Origin: Tretioscincus oriximinensis | Lineage: Eukaryota > Chordata > Lepidosauria > Squamata > Gymnophthalmidae | DNA: 64,000 nt | Assembly (NCBI GenBank): GCA_022410635.1 | Contig: JAJVDF010000136.1 | Coordinates: 618,061-682,060, forward strand | Reading direction: 5' to 3' | Shown: positions 13,081-25,800 of the stretch, in pieces | Position numbering within the stretch: the first letter of the stretch is position 1 | Layout of the letters: the number at the start of each line of letters is the position of its first letter | Notes under the pieces: model-generated | Told to the model about the DNA's origin: nothing | What the model saw: the letters and a program-made list of their open reading frames with translations, nothing else | Database searches by the model: none | Program-made: the position numbers and the translations under genes

Positions 13081-13635
13081 AGAGTTAATGCCATGTGCTT
13101 TGACTTTATGACCACTAGATGTCGGTGCAGCCCTAGAAGTCTGCAAATGTATTAAACAACCCATTTTCACTGTCCTCAGTAAAGCTCAATGAGGCCTTTT
13201 CTGTATTGCATTGGCTTCTGATCTCACTATTTATGCACCCAACCCAACTGTAGCGCACGCAGGTGAACCTCGCTCGGTGGAATGCCGTCGGATGGTGCAA
13301 AGTGGGGCAAGAGGAGGACGAATTCAATGAAAGGCTCCATCAGCTCCTAGATATGCTTTGAAACCCACCTCTCAAACCGCTAACAACCTCTCATCTGAGC
13401 TTTAGAGTGGTTCGTTTTCCCTTGCTGACACGCAAGGAAAAATTCGAGAAGCTGAAAAATTTGCTGATAGTAACATTGTCCCAGAAGTGCTGATTCTATG
13501 ATAAACTCCCAGAGCAAGTGCACTTGAGATTGAAAAGAAGTAGAGGTCGTCAAGTAATTGGTTACGGAAAGCATTCTAGAATTTCCACAACTCAGCCCTT
13601 GTTCTGTTCCTCCTGGGCATTATGGATGGTCCTTT

Positions 13636-13840
13636 TCAGAATATGGTGTAGTCAACGGCAAGCTCTCCCAGATCAATCCCAGCAAGGGCAGCGTACAATT
13701 CTGGTACCACCAGCTCAGGAACCTGCAGTACGGCCCGGTCGTTGCTAGTCTTGGTGGCCATTTGAAGCTGCCACATTAGCTTGTTGAGGGACGGACGGTG
13801 TGCCGGATTCCAGTGCCAGCAAGCTTTCATAATTGCATAC
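13636..13840 (-). CDS. STYK1: STYK1 exon 9 (C-terminal lobe end and stop)
   Basis: Acceptor TTTCTTTGACAG, then YAIMKACWHWNPAHRPSLN, the last kinase subdomain with the conserved RP pair, and the STYK1-specific tail VLQVPELVVPELYAALAG ending DYTIF and TGA (13638-13636). No canonical polyadenylation signal was seen in the next 500 bases. Confidence 0.96.
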
Positions 13841-16800
13841 CTGTCAAAGAAAGGACACGTGTTCATCACTACTAAGAAAAATAGAGAACATAAGAACATG
13901 AGAAGAGCCATACTGGAACAGGCCACAGCCCATCAACTCCAGCATTGTGTCCCACACAGAGGCCCCCCAGATGCACCTGGGCAGTCCGAACAGAGGAAAG
14001 CAAAATATGCTCCTGTTCATGACTCCCTGCAAATGGCACTTCAGGAGTCCTGGCTGTTGTTCCATCCCGGAGGCAACATCCAGACATCCGTCATAGGACC
14101 CATTTATACCCTTGGTGTCCATAAACCCATAGTCCTGTCTAGAAACTATCCAAGCTGTTAGCTACCACTACCACTACTAGAGTTCTTTTTGCCTCACATT
14201 TAGTGATCTTTCAATGTAGTGAAATCACATCAAGATGCGAGGTTTTGTACCGGACAAGAAGCATATGAAGTATAGGATGAGACACATGAATGGAAATTCT
14301 CATACCCCGTACAAGAACCTCGTAAGCTCCCTGACGTCTCCTGGGTCACCTGTCACTCCCTCGCAATTTTTACCCTCCATCACAGAATTAAGACTGCCAA
14401 TTGGATGACTGCAGACCGCTGTTGGATTGTTTTACTGTATTGAGAGGGTCTCATAGCACCTTAGAAACTAACAAGAAAAAGGTAGTCAATTTCAGAGAAA
14501 TAGCCGTGTTAGTCTAATAGAAAGTCTAGCAAAGGAGCCAGCAGCACTTTGAGACTAACTTGAGAAAGTGGGTGGCATAAACTTTCGTAGACACGTCAAC
14601 TTCTTCAGATGCTGAGGGACTAATGTCACGGTCAGGTATTTATAGTAAACTGGGTATGGGAGATGACAAAGCATATGCAAAAGTGATAAGTTGATGAACT
14701 GCAGGTTAGAAAAACACCTGTTAAGTATTTGATTTACTTATTATCAGCCATTGCCTCTTGCTGCTCCAGAGACTTTTTCACACAAGAGGATTAGTTTCTG
14801 CTATTTACCTGTTTTTCTAAACCTGCAGTTAATCACTTTATCACATTTGCATATGCTTTGTCATCTCCCCTACACAGTTTTCTATTAATATCTGACCCTG
14901 ACATTAACCCCCCAGCATCTGAAGTAGACGTGTCTACGAAAGCTTCTGCCACCCACTTTTCTCAAGTTGGTCTCGGAGTGCTGCTGGCTGCTTTGCAAGA
15001 AAAAGGTAGGCAGCGTGAGCTTTCCTAGAAAAGTCTACTTCAGATACTAGGGAACAGTAACGTTTATTTATTTCACCAATGGGCGGCACACATAACTTTT
15101 CTTGCTTTCTCCCCAACAAATACNCTGTAAAGCAGGCAGCGCTGAGAGAGTTCTAAACAACTGTGGCTGACCCAAGATTACCTAGCTGGCTTCATGCAAG
15201 AGGGTGGAATCGATCAGGGAGATTTCCAGATAGGAATCGGGACTCTAACTATTACACCAAACTGCCTAGCAACAGACTATATATATAGCAAACTGAGTGC
15301 TGAAATAACAACAGAAATGTAAATGCCGCTGTGAATAATCAGATCAAGTACAGTAGTTAATCTTTGTAAGTGGAAGAAAGTGCTGGGGGAAAGAAGTATA
15401 AACAGGTAAAGAGTTGCAATCAAATATGTGCAGAAAAGTGGAGAGACAAAATGCAAAAGTGACGTCAAGAGACTGAGATATTAACTGCAGTAGCAGCTGG
15501 CTTCTGGGTTTGTGGGGTTCGGCGAACACTCAGAGATTAAAATCAATGATAAAGTGTCCATAAAAAACAATGGAGAACCATTAGCCAATCGTAGGTTTTC
15601 ATAGAGGAGCTGCCAACAAATCAAAACATTTCCAGGTAGCTTTTTTAATTGACAAAAGGGGTCGCCAATCCCAGAACCAATGGGAGGGCTGCTTAGGAGG
15701 GGTACAGATTCTCTGTTTCTGTAGAGGTGCCATTTTATATTAGGCTGACCAGATGCCCCCTTTTTTTGGGGGGGGGAAACCAGTTTGGGGGTGTCTACCC
15801 TGCCCTCCCAGGCACCCTCCACTCAGTAAAAAATAAAAATTCTCATGCACTTCAAACAATTCTCGCACACTTAAAAAAATGATTTTTTTTTTAAAAAATA
15901 CACTGTACCACCACTAGGGGTCCCTAGCAACTGAGGCCAGCTCCTGAAAGCACCCTCCCCTCTGTAAAAAAATTAAAAAATTCTGATGTACTCCCAAAAT
16001 TCTCACACAGTTTAAAAATTCTCACATGCTTCACAGATTTATCGGGCAGGAATTTCAGAAGGGAATGCATGTTGGTGGGTAGTTTGCATATTTATGAATA
16101 TGCAAATTAGCATGAATATTAATTACCCCGGTTTGGGCCTCAGAAAATCTGGTCAGTCTATTTTATATTGGCATTCAACTTGCAGGCTGAGAGACTAGTA
16201 AGGACTTGACTTTTTGTGATAAGATCATGACTGCAATTTCTTAAATATTTCCCTGGATCTGTTTTTATCATTTTTATTGTATTGTCCTGGTTTTTATATA
16301 ATTCAGCTTGTATTTTATATTTTGTACTGCACTGTGAGTAAAGCTAAGTAAAGTATGTGACTATTCCCAGCTGCTTTCCTAACTTGTGCCCCCCCCAGTC
16401 CCAAACTGTACCAGANGCCACTGATTAACTGGTGTTATACGTGCAGTTTGCAAACAAAACAAAACAAAACACCCCATAAAATTATTTATCCAGATTATAA
16501 TACAATATAGACATATTGTATTATAATCTGGATAAATAACTTTATGGTATCACAGTTAAGGGCCTGAGCATATTTTGAAAAGCAGAGGAGGACAGAGGTG
16601 CCAGAAGAGCTATACAGAAATAATTAACAACAGTAATAATTATATTTTAATATNGAACCTAATCTTTCAGCCAATATCGCTATTTAGCCTGTACATACAG
16701 ATTGCTATTTCTTGGTTTCAGGAAGGTGGTTTTTCGGCATGGAAAGCGTGTCATATTTTCTTCTGCAAATTTTTCCCCCGTTTTCTGAAGGCTGAACATG

Positions 16801-19800
16801 GGTATTCCGGGGAAAGGTAAGGGTGGGTCACCTACTTTTGTTTTAGTCAAAATCCATCATTTATGGTTTCAGAGAGCCTGTATGTTTGCCTGGATTAGAA
16901 TGTCTAACAAAGATATCTTGTTACTGGATACTGGATACTAGAGAGTGGATACTGGATACTGTTGACTAAGGCTGCACCCACACAAACGTCTTAGTTTCCC
17001 CGAAAATAAGACGTCCCCTGAAAATAAGACGTAGTACAGGATTTGCTGAATTGCTACGAAAGTAAGACATACAGTGGGGGGGGGGAAGTGTTTAGTCAGC
17101 CACCAATTGTGCAAGTTCTCTCATTTAAAAAGATGAGAGAGGCCTGTGTGGATGTAGATTAAATCTACTTCCTTGCCTGCGTTGGAGCAAATAAACGCCT
17201 AGGGGTTGGCTATGTAAAGCATGNTGGAAGTCAGATAAGTGTGGTAGTGAGATATCAGGCTCAATGATTGACATTAAAATTTTGTGTAATGAGAAGTGTA
17301 AACTTGTTAGAGTATTGAAATGTGAACAGACTTGGCTGGGGACCAGAAAGATTGTAATGGAAAGTATGATNTTGTCAGGGCTGGAAAATGAAAAGAGAGA
17401 GAGAGGAATAGTCCATGAAAGCCTCCAAAGAGTTAGAGGCACATTCATGAAGGCACTGCATCCCAGTGCCATATTTTNAGGAAGTTATGAGAGGGAACAA
17501 GCACACTTTGCCCTTCACACTAGGCACATTACACATATTATAATGCTAGTTAATATTTCAGCCTCTGGAGGGCACTCGTGGACTATTCTCCCCACTTTAC
17601 TGCATTATCTTTAATAGTACATAAGAACAGAAGAACAGAAGAAGAGCCATACTGGATCAGGCTACTGCCCATCTAGTCCAGCATTCTGTCCCACCCAGAG
17701 GCCCACCAGATGCACCTGGGCAGTCCGAACAGAGGAAAGCCAAATATGCACCTGTTCATGACTCCCTGCAAATGGTATTTCAGGAGTCCTGCCTGTTGCT
17801 CCATCCCGGAGGCAGCATCCAGACATCTGTTCTAGTATTCATTTATACCCTTGGTGTCCATAAACCTGTCTAATCCTGTCTTGAAGCTATCCAAGCTGTT
17901 AGCTACCACTACCTCTTCAGAAAGTAAATTCCACAGGCTGATGCCCCACTGGGTGAAAAAATACTTTCCTTTCTCTGTTCTCACTTTTCTACCCAACAGT
18001 TTTGAGGAGGGCCCCCTGGTCCTTGTGTTGTAACACTTTTAGGAGGACAGGGTTTTTATATCCTGCTTTTCTCACCCAAAGGGATTCAAAGCGGCTTACA
18101 GGCTTATTTTTTTCACCCAAAGTCTTATATTCTATCTTCCCCATTACATTATGATGGTCCCCATTCCCCATTCGTGCACGTATGAATGCCCCAGTCCCTA
18201 AGGAGACCAGCGGCACCTGGTGTAGTTTGGGGCTGGGGGGTGGGGGGCGCAGGTTCCTCCAGCCTTAGCAAAGTTAGGAAAGCGGCTGGAAGGAGGCCCA
18301 TTCAGGAACTTACCAGTCTCTCTCTCAGTCTGCAAGTTGAATGTCAATACAAAATGGCACCTCTATGGAGACTGGGAGACTGGAGCCCCACCTAGGCAGC
18401 CCTCCCATCGGTTATGGGTTTGGCGACCCCTTTTGTCGATTAAAAAAGCTGCCTGGAGCTTTTTGATTTGCTGGCAATTCCTCTACGAAAGGAGATTTTA
18501 TCGTTGATTGTAATCTCTGAGTGTTCACTGAACCCCATGAACCCAGTGGCCAGCCGCCACTGAAGGAGACGGTCTTTCATCTGGGAGACAGGGTTTCGAA
18601 GCCGTGTTGGACGTGGGGAGGGGTGAGCGCCTTCCACTATCCTGCAGCTCTAGCCAACCCAGCTATTCGAAAGAGATGCAAATTTGTAATCTGCATTTCA
18701 ATTAGATAAAAGAGTACCACCATTAACTTGGTGGAGAAGATAGAATAAGATATAAGCCTTTGGGCGAAAATTAACCCTGTAAGCTGCTCTGGAAAAGAGT
18801 GGGGTATAACAACTCGATGATTCCTATTCTTCTTCTTCCTCCTCCTCCTCTTCCTCTTCTTCTTCTTCTGATTGCTCACTTTTGAATACATGGCTCTCAA
18901 TCGACCGACTTCTCTGTTAAAAAGTCTTCTTAATCTCTGTGCCACCGTGTCTTTTACTTGTTTTTACTTCTTTCCCCCAGGCACTTTCTTCCACTCAGAG
19001 GAATTACCATACTTGACCTGCACCCACATTTGCATTTCTGTTATTTCCAGCACCACTTTGCTATATACAGCCTGTCTCAACTACTCTCACCCCATGGCAT
19101 CTGAAGAACTAGACTTCTCTGCAAAAGCTCATGCTGCTGATGTTTTTCATGTTAACCTCTAAAGTGCTCCCAGCTGCCCCCCTCCTGCTAGCTAATAAGA
19201 AAGTAGGTAGAGCAAGCTTTTAAACAGACATAATCCAATACGGCTAGATAACTAAGGCCACATTTATGCTTATATTTTTAGATGAGGTTTGTAAGAACAG
19301 CTCATGAGAACCTAATAGGTACCAGTCTGTTGTGTGCGCAGAGGGTAGATTTACCTGGAGCAATTATATCCTGGTGGGGCAAGAGAAATTAGCGCTATTG
19401 GCCTTCTACTGTTTAATTGCTAGTCCTATCGTGATTTATGCTGTCGGCCTGGTAACTCTCATCATATCCTGATTATCTTGTGAGCCTGATGATTTCTATT
19501 TAACATTTGCCCACATTGATCAACACATAATGCGCTATTTTAAGTGGCTAAATTCTCTTCATTAAACCCGATTTAAACCACAGTCTCCTGCAAACACCTA
19601 GTTAAGGCTGGTGAGTTTTAATTGTTTTAATTTCTAAAAAAATGAGCACCATCTTTCCTATTAGGCTCATATATAGTAGGTTGACCAGATGACCCTTTTT
19701 TTGAGGGGGAACTCTGTTTTTGGGGGTCTACCATGACCTCCCGGGGGTCACTACCATGTCTTTTCTGACAATTTTTTTTTTTAAAAAAATATTAATTTAC

Positions 19801-22800
19801 TGCACCACCACTAGGGGGCTCTAGACACCATGGCCAGCTCCTGAAGGTACCATCCCTTGAGTAAAAAATTAAAAAAGCAAATTTCTCATGCACTTCAAAA
19901 AATTCTCATGCACTTCAAAAAATTCTTGCATGCTTCAAAAAATTCTCACATGCTTCAAAAAATTCTCACATGCTTCAAAAAATTCTCACATGTTTCAAAA
20001 AATTCTCGAAAGCTTCCCAGATGTCTTGGGCGGGGATTTTGGAGGGGTATGCATGTTGGTGGGTAATTTGCATATTCATGAAATTAATTACCCCAGTTTG
20101 GGCCTCAGAAAATCTGGTCAGTCTAATATAGAGTCTGGCTGTAATATAGTGGAAGAGCAAACCATTTGGAAAGCAGAAAATTATCAGTTTGATCCCCAGG
20201 TTCTTATTGAAAGTGGGAAAGAGCATATAGAAAGTGATAAAAGATTTCTCCTACATGATTGGCTGACAGCTGGGAGGTCTTTTCATATAGTGCCGCCTTT
20301 GAAGATGCTGGAAGATTTCAGATGGAGAAACGTCTGGAAACGGTGGAGCTCCTGTTTGAGAAAACACCCCATGCAAATTTACATCCCGTGCAAAACGAAC
20401 ATTACATCCCAACATTTCTTTGAGAATGTCAACTTAATAAACAAAAGGAAAGCTTAGGCTTTCACACTTGCTCTTAGACGGTTTTGAAGAAATCTTTACA
20501 ACATTTTCAATCTCAAGAGCTCACATTTATGGTTCCCCTACTTGGATTAACACATCAGACTTGTGACTATTTGCCAGTAATGGCTGCTTCCATTTCAGCT
20601 TCTTCCTTTGCTTTCTGCTCCTGAATGAAGCTTACTAGTTTGCCAGTAATGGCTGCCTTTGTTGTTGCTTCTTCCCTTAATACAGACATTTGGTGACCCC
20701 AAGCAAGAGCACTTGGACACTTTCTGTATTAGACTTCATTTTGCAATATGTCTTGAAATAGGGGACTACCACCCACTAGGCTGATCAGATGACCCCTTTT
20801 GTGGGGGGGGGGACCCAGTTAGGGGGTGTCTAGCCCTCCCCCATTTAAAAAGGATATTGATAAACTAGAGCAAGTTCAAAAGAGAGTTACAAGGATGGTG
20901 AGTGGTCTGGAAACCATGTCCTATGAGGAATGGTTAAAGGATTCTAAGGATGTTTAGTCTGCAAAAGAGAAGACGGAGAGGAGACCTGATAGCTGCCTAC
21001 AAATATCTGAAGGGCTCTCACATGGAAGGACTAGAAACAATGGAATGAAGCTGCAAAGAAGTAGATTTAGATTAGATATCAGAAAAAACTTCCTAACAGT
21101 CAGAGTGATAAACCAGTGGAACAGGTTGCCACAGGGGGTGGTGAGTTCGCCTTCACTGGAAGTCTTCAAACAGAGGCTGGACAGTCATCTGTCTGGGATG
21201 GTTTAATGAATCCTGCATTGAGCAGGGGATCGGACCCGATGACCCTGGAGGTCCCTTTCAACTCTATGATTCTTGATTTATTTTTTAATTCACTGCACCA
21301 CCACTAGGGGGCTCTGGTAACCAGGGTCAGCTCCTGATGGCACCTGAATGCAAATTCTCACACACCAAAAAATTCTCACACACTTCAAAAAATTCTCACA
21401 CACTTCAAAAATTCTCAAGTGCTTCACAGATTTCTTGGGTGAGGATTTCGGAGGCGTGTGCATGTTGGTAGGTGATCTGCATATTTATGAATATGCAAAT
21501 TAGCATGAATATTAATTACCCCAGTTTGGGCCTCAGAAAATATGGCCTGTCTATTGAAACTGCAGGTTCAGATTTCGTTTCTTCTTACCTAGGGTGATCA
21601 TTTCATAGAGTAAAATTCCAAAGGACCATCTGTTGGAAAATAACAAAACTGTATTAGCACAGCCAGTACCTCTGTAACGATTGCCAAAAGTAGAGAAGAA
21701 AACTGCAGCTTATACACCCTTGGCACAGACTTGGTAATACGTTTTAAGGATCTATTAAAACTTATCCACAATACATTGCAGTAGATACGTTGTAACAAAC
21801 CACCAATATGCATTACGAAGGGCTCTGCAAACAGAACCTTAGATACTGCTAGACTGTAAATTTTTCCAGCGTCTGCAAACACCAGCACTATAATGTGCAA
21901 AGAAATTCTGGGGCTGACAGAGTAACAGAAGTGGCCAGGCACACTATTTACACCTTGCTACAGTCCTGGGCATGCTGCTCTAAATGGAACAGCCTTTCCC
22001 TATAGTGAGGGTGCTGCTGTGTCAGACTAGGAATACTGTTAGAAGCTAGTCAATTTTGCTCCATCCTTGTGAGACCCAGCAGGACCTTTGAGAGATGATC
22101 TGATTGAAGTGTACAAAATCATGCATGGGATGGACAGGNTGAATAGAGAAAAAANNTTTTCTCTATCACACAACACTGGGACCAGAGGGCCCTTCCTTGA
22201 AACTGATGGGCAGAGAAATGAGAACAGACAAAGGAAAGTATTTTTTCACCCAGTGGGTCATCGGCCTGTGGAATTTACTTCCTGAAGAGGTAGTGGTAGC
22301 TAACAGCTTGGATAGTTTCAAGACAGGACTAGACAGGTTTATGGGCACCAAGGGTATAAATGGATACTAGGATGGATGTCTGGATGCTGCCTCNGAGATG
22401 GAGCAACAGAAAAGACTCCTGAGATACCATTTGTAGGAAATCATGAACAGAAGCATATTATGCTTTCCTCTGTTCAGACTGCCCAGGTGCATCTGGTGGG
22501 CCTCTGTGTGAGACAGAAGGCTGGACTAGATGGGCTCTGGGCCCATTCAGTATGGCTCTTCTTATGCTCTTTGAGATACCTCCTCTTGCCTCTCCATGTA
22601 TCAGAGCAATAAACACAAGGTTAATGGAATTAATTAATTCTGGTTGCATGCTGCTTGCCTATGTGTCTCCTTCCGTTCCCACCAATGGNAACTGAAGGAG
22701 ATGCTGGTCTCACTTTCAACCATTTGATGTGTGTAACTGGAAATGAGATTCAGCCCCTGGTTTCATCATTTCTGGTTGTGAAATCCAGCCTGTGATTTTG

Positions 22801-25800
22801 CAGACCTGGGTGGGGGTTAGGAAGGGAGAGCAGGTTCCCAGCTTTTGGGCTGTTACATGTGGCCACCCTGGTGAGGCAAATGCAATAGATTATTGACCAT
22901 GACTGGATGTACGCTAAGTACATGGGTACAAGCTGTGATTTAAGACCACCCAGGTAGGTGGAACCCCAGAGCTCCTCATCTAGAAACAAACTGTGAACAT
23001 ATGGAGATCCACCTGCTGGAAAAATCAAGATGTCCATCCATGTATCTTCAGTTAAGAAGCCTAGAAAATGACAGAAATATGAATAGACCCTCACATGTCT
23101 GACTTGATATTGGGTGGTTCCTTCAGGTGCCTCTCTGGCGCTTGCCACTTCAAGGGAACTGTCCGCGTGATGATGCTGGGGCTATTGGTATGGTTTCTGT
23201 ATGCCAGTCCCAGTCTACAGAGCTTTGCAGTTATGCCATGGCCAATGACAATATTCCTGGCTGCCACATCACCATGAATCAGCCTCTTTTTCTGCAGAAA
23301 ATCCTGGAGGGGAAAAAAGACTGCATGAATGTTCAGAAACGGTGTTTGTGGCTATTTGTCCAAGTTCATTTAGATGCAGATTCTTTATAGCATGTTCTGT
23401 GAATTACAAGTTTTTTTCTCTTGAACTGCCTTTACTTTTAAAGAAAGGAAGTACTGGCTCAGAAGAGTAAAGTAGGGCTTTAGAAAGTCAGATTCTGTCC
23501 CTCTTCTAATTCAAGGAAATAACCACCTCAGTCTGGGTCCAGAACATCTAGCAAGATCTTGTAGCAGTTTAGATACTAACAAAACAGGTAAGCAGCATGT
23601 CTACAGCAACTACCTAATCACTCATTACATAGTGGAAGGAAGTGCCTGGGGGGAAAAAAGGAAGTAAGTGAAAATGTTGTAATTAAATATATTTCTGCAT
23701 TTATTAGATTGCAACAGTTTTTTTCCAACTGACACTTCTTTCTCCCAGCATGTGCATGCAAACCCCTTGACTTTCGGTGGACACTGGCCACAGACCTCTC
23801 TCCTTCACTGCCTCCTGAAATTCGGCCAAACGCATACATATGTTTAGTTCTATTTAGTCACTTTGTTCTTGGCCATCCCATATTGCTTTTGTCTTACATG
23901 TTTCCCAGCATCAGAATCTTTCCCAGTGTGCTCTGTTTCCACATTATATGGCCAAAGGATTTGAACTTCAGCTTCAGAATTTGTTCTTACGACCAGTCAG
24001 AATTAAGCCGTGCAAAAAAAGGCTTTGAAAAATAATATTAAAACCTGAAATAAAATAGATATTATCTAACAATCTTAATGCTTGTTGCAATGTTGAACTA
24101 TCTTGCATTTTATATAGTGACTAGTGAGTAAGCCCACTGTGCTACCACTGTGTAATGCAGCGGACCACTAGCAGTAAGGAATTTCTCCAGCCTCTCCTCC
24201 TTTTACTCATTTTATCTCTGGGTTGGGCAGCATGGCTTGGCTCTGTGCTGGCTTGTGGCCTGCTGTCTTGAGCCTCTGGTGGCTTGGACTGGCTGGCTAT
24301 ACCACTCAAAAGACCAGAGTTTGCACTGGTCAGATGAGGGGGGCTGCCATGTGGCTGTTGCAGCTTGAGGCCTGGCAGCTTATGGCTCCAGCAGTTTGGA
24401 GCTGTTGGCTGCGGCCTGTGGTTGCACACAAAAAGTCCATTGGGTCACCCGGGCACTGCAGAGTGTGGCCATTTGAGAGCACGGAGCCATTGACTGTGGC
24501 CTGTGGCAGCACCAAAAAANCCAACCTTATTGCCTATTGGGTTGGCCTGGGTGCCATGTGGCTGTGGTCGCTTGGGGCTTGGCAGCCTGGAGCTCAGGTG
24601 GTTTGAGCCATTAACTGTGTCAAAAAAACCATCAGGTTGGCCCAGGTGGCTATGGTTGCTTGTAACTTGGTGGTGCAAAGTTCTGGCGGCTCCAACTGGT
24701 TGGCAGCGTCTTGTAGCCACTCCAAAAGAGGGAGGTTTATTGGTGATTGTCCACTCATCTGTGTTGGAGATGATGGACAATTGTTTTGTCCACTCACCGC
24801 CCTTAGAATGACCACTATGGGGAGGAGTAATATAGAAGATCATTTCTGTAAGCAAACCTCTGAAAATGTTAAGAACCNACTTAATGTAAATGATGTAAAT
24901 AAATACAGTTCTGAAAATGCTTTTGGTAGATCATGGCACTTAATAGTAACCATTAAACCTTTGATTTATGAGCAACTTAATTCAGTTTTAAAATACTTTA
25001 ATGATATTAATAAACTGGTAAAGGTCACGAACATGTTTAACATTCGTAAGGCAAATAATGAAGCATGACTGAAAATGTAGGTTGTTTTGAACTTTGGTGG
25101 TAGAGTTGACTCCTCTAGGTATCTTGGGTAGCTAGGAAGACCAATTAATGAGAAGGCTTTGTTCCTTTATTCACAGATTTACAAATCTGGTTTAAGGAAC
25201 TTACTAGCCCACAATGTCTGCATGGGACTAGGGGTAATTTGGGTCAGTTCTGTGCTAAGACAAGATTCCTGGAAAGAGAGAGAGAAGATACATTCATAAC
25301 AACATTCCTGGAGAGGTAGGTAAGTAGGTAGGTTTTCATGATTTCTGGATAGAGCGAGAGAGTGTGAGCAAGCGAGAGAGTGAGAGTAAGCAAGGGAGTA
25401 AGAGTGCAAGAGAGAGAGCGAAGAAGAGAGAGTGAGACAGAGCATGAGAGAGCGAGATAGAGCATGAGAGAGCGATAGACAGACAGACAGATAGTCAAGA
25501 AAAGATTTCTAGGTAAGTAGCTAGGTAACCTTTAACCTGGTTTTTCTGAAAAAACAGCATGTACCTAAACACACAAATCTCCTCCCACCCCCCAGTATGT
25601 TAATTCTGTTCTTTATTGTTAATTGCCCTGAGAACTTTGGGCATAGGGCAGTATAAAAATGAAAATACAGATAGACAGGCATATACTTAAGGCAAGATTC
25701 CTGCAGAGGTTGATGGATCTGAAGATGCAAACTTGTCTATGAAAGCTCAGGCTGCCTACATGTTTCTTTTGTGCCATAAGGTCCCTTTGATAGATATTCT

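Noticed and set aside
16575..16820. Plus-strand exon with good-looking splice sites (TTGGTTTCAG ... GTAAGG)
   Set aside because: The same bases are STYK1 exon 8 on the other strand, whose phase fits its neighbours; the plus reading has no partner exons.
19880..20000. Regular repeats resembling a CRISPR array
   Set aside because: Units are contiguous without spacers, AT-rich, and inside a eukaryotic transposon.
24223..25068. Overlapping frames of 100-143 codons on both strands
   Set aside because: Produced by a degenerate tandem repeat; no recognisable motif.
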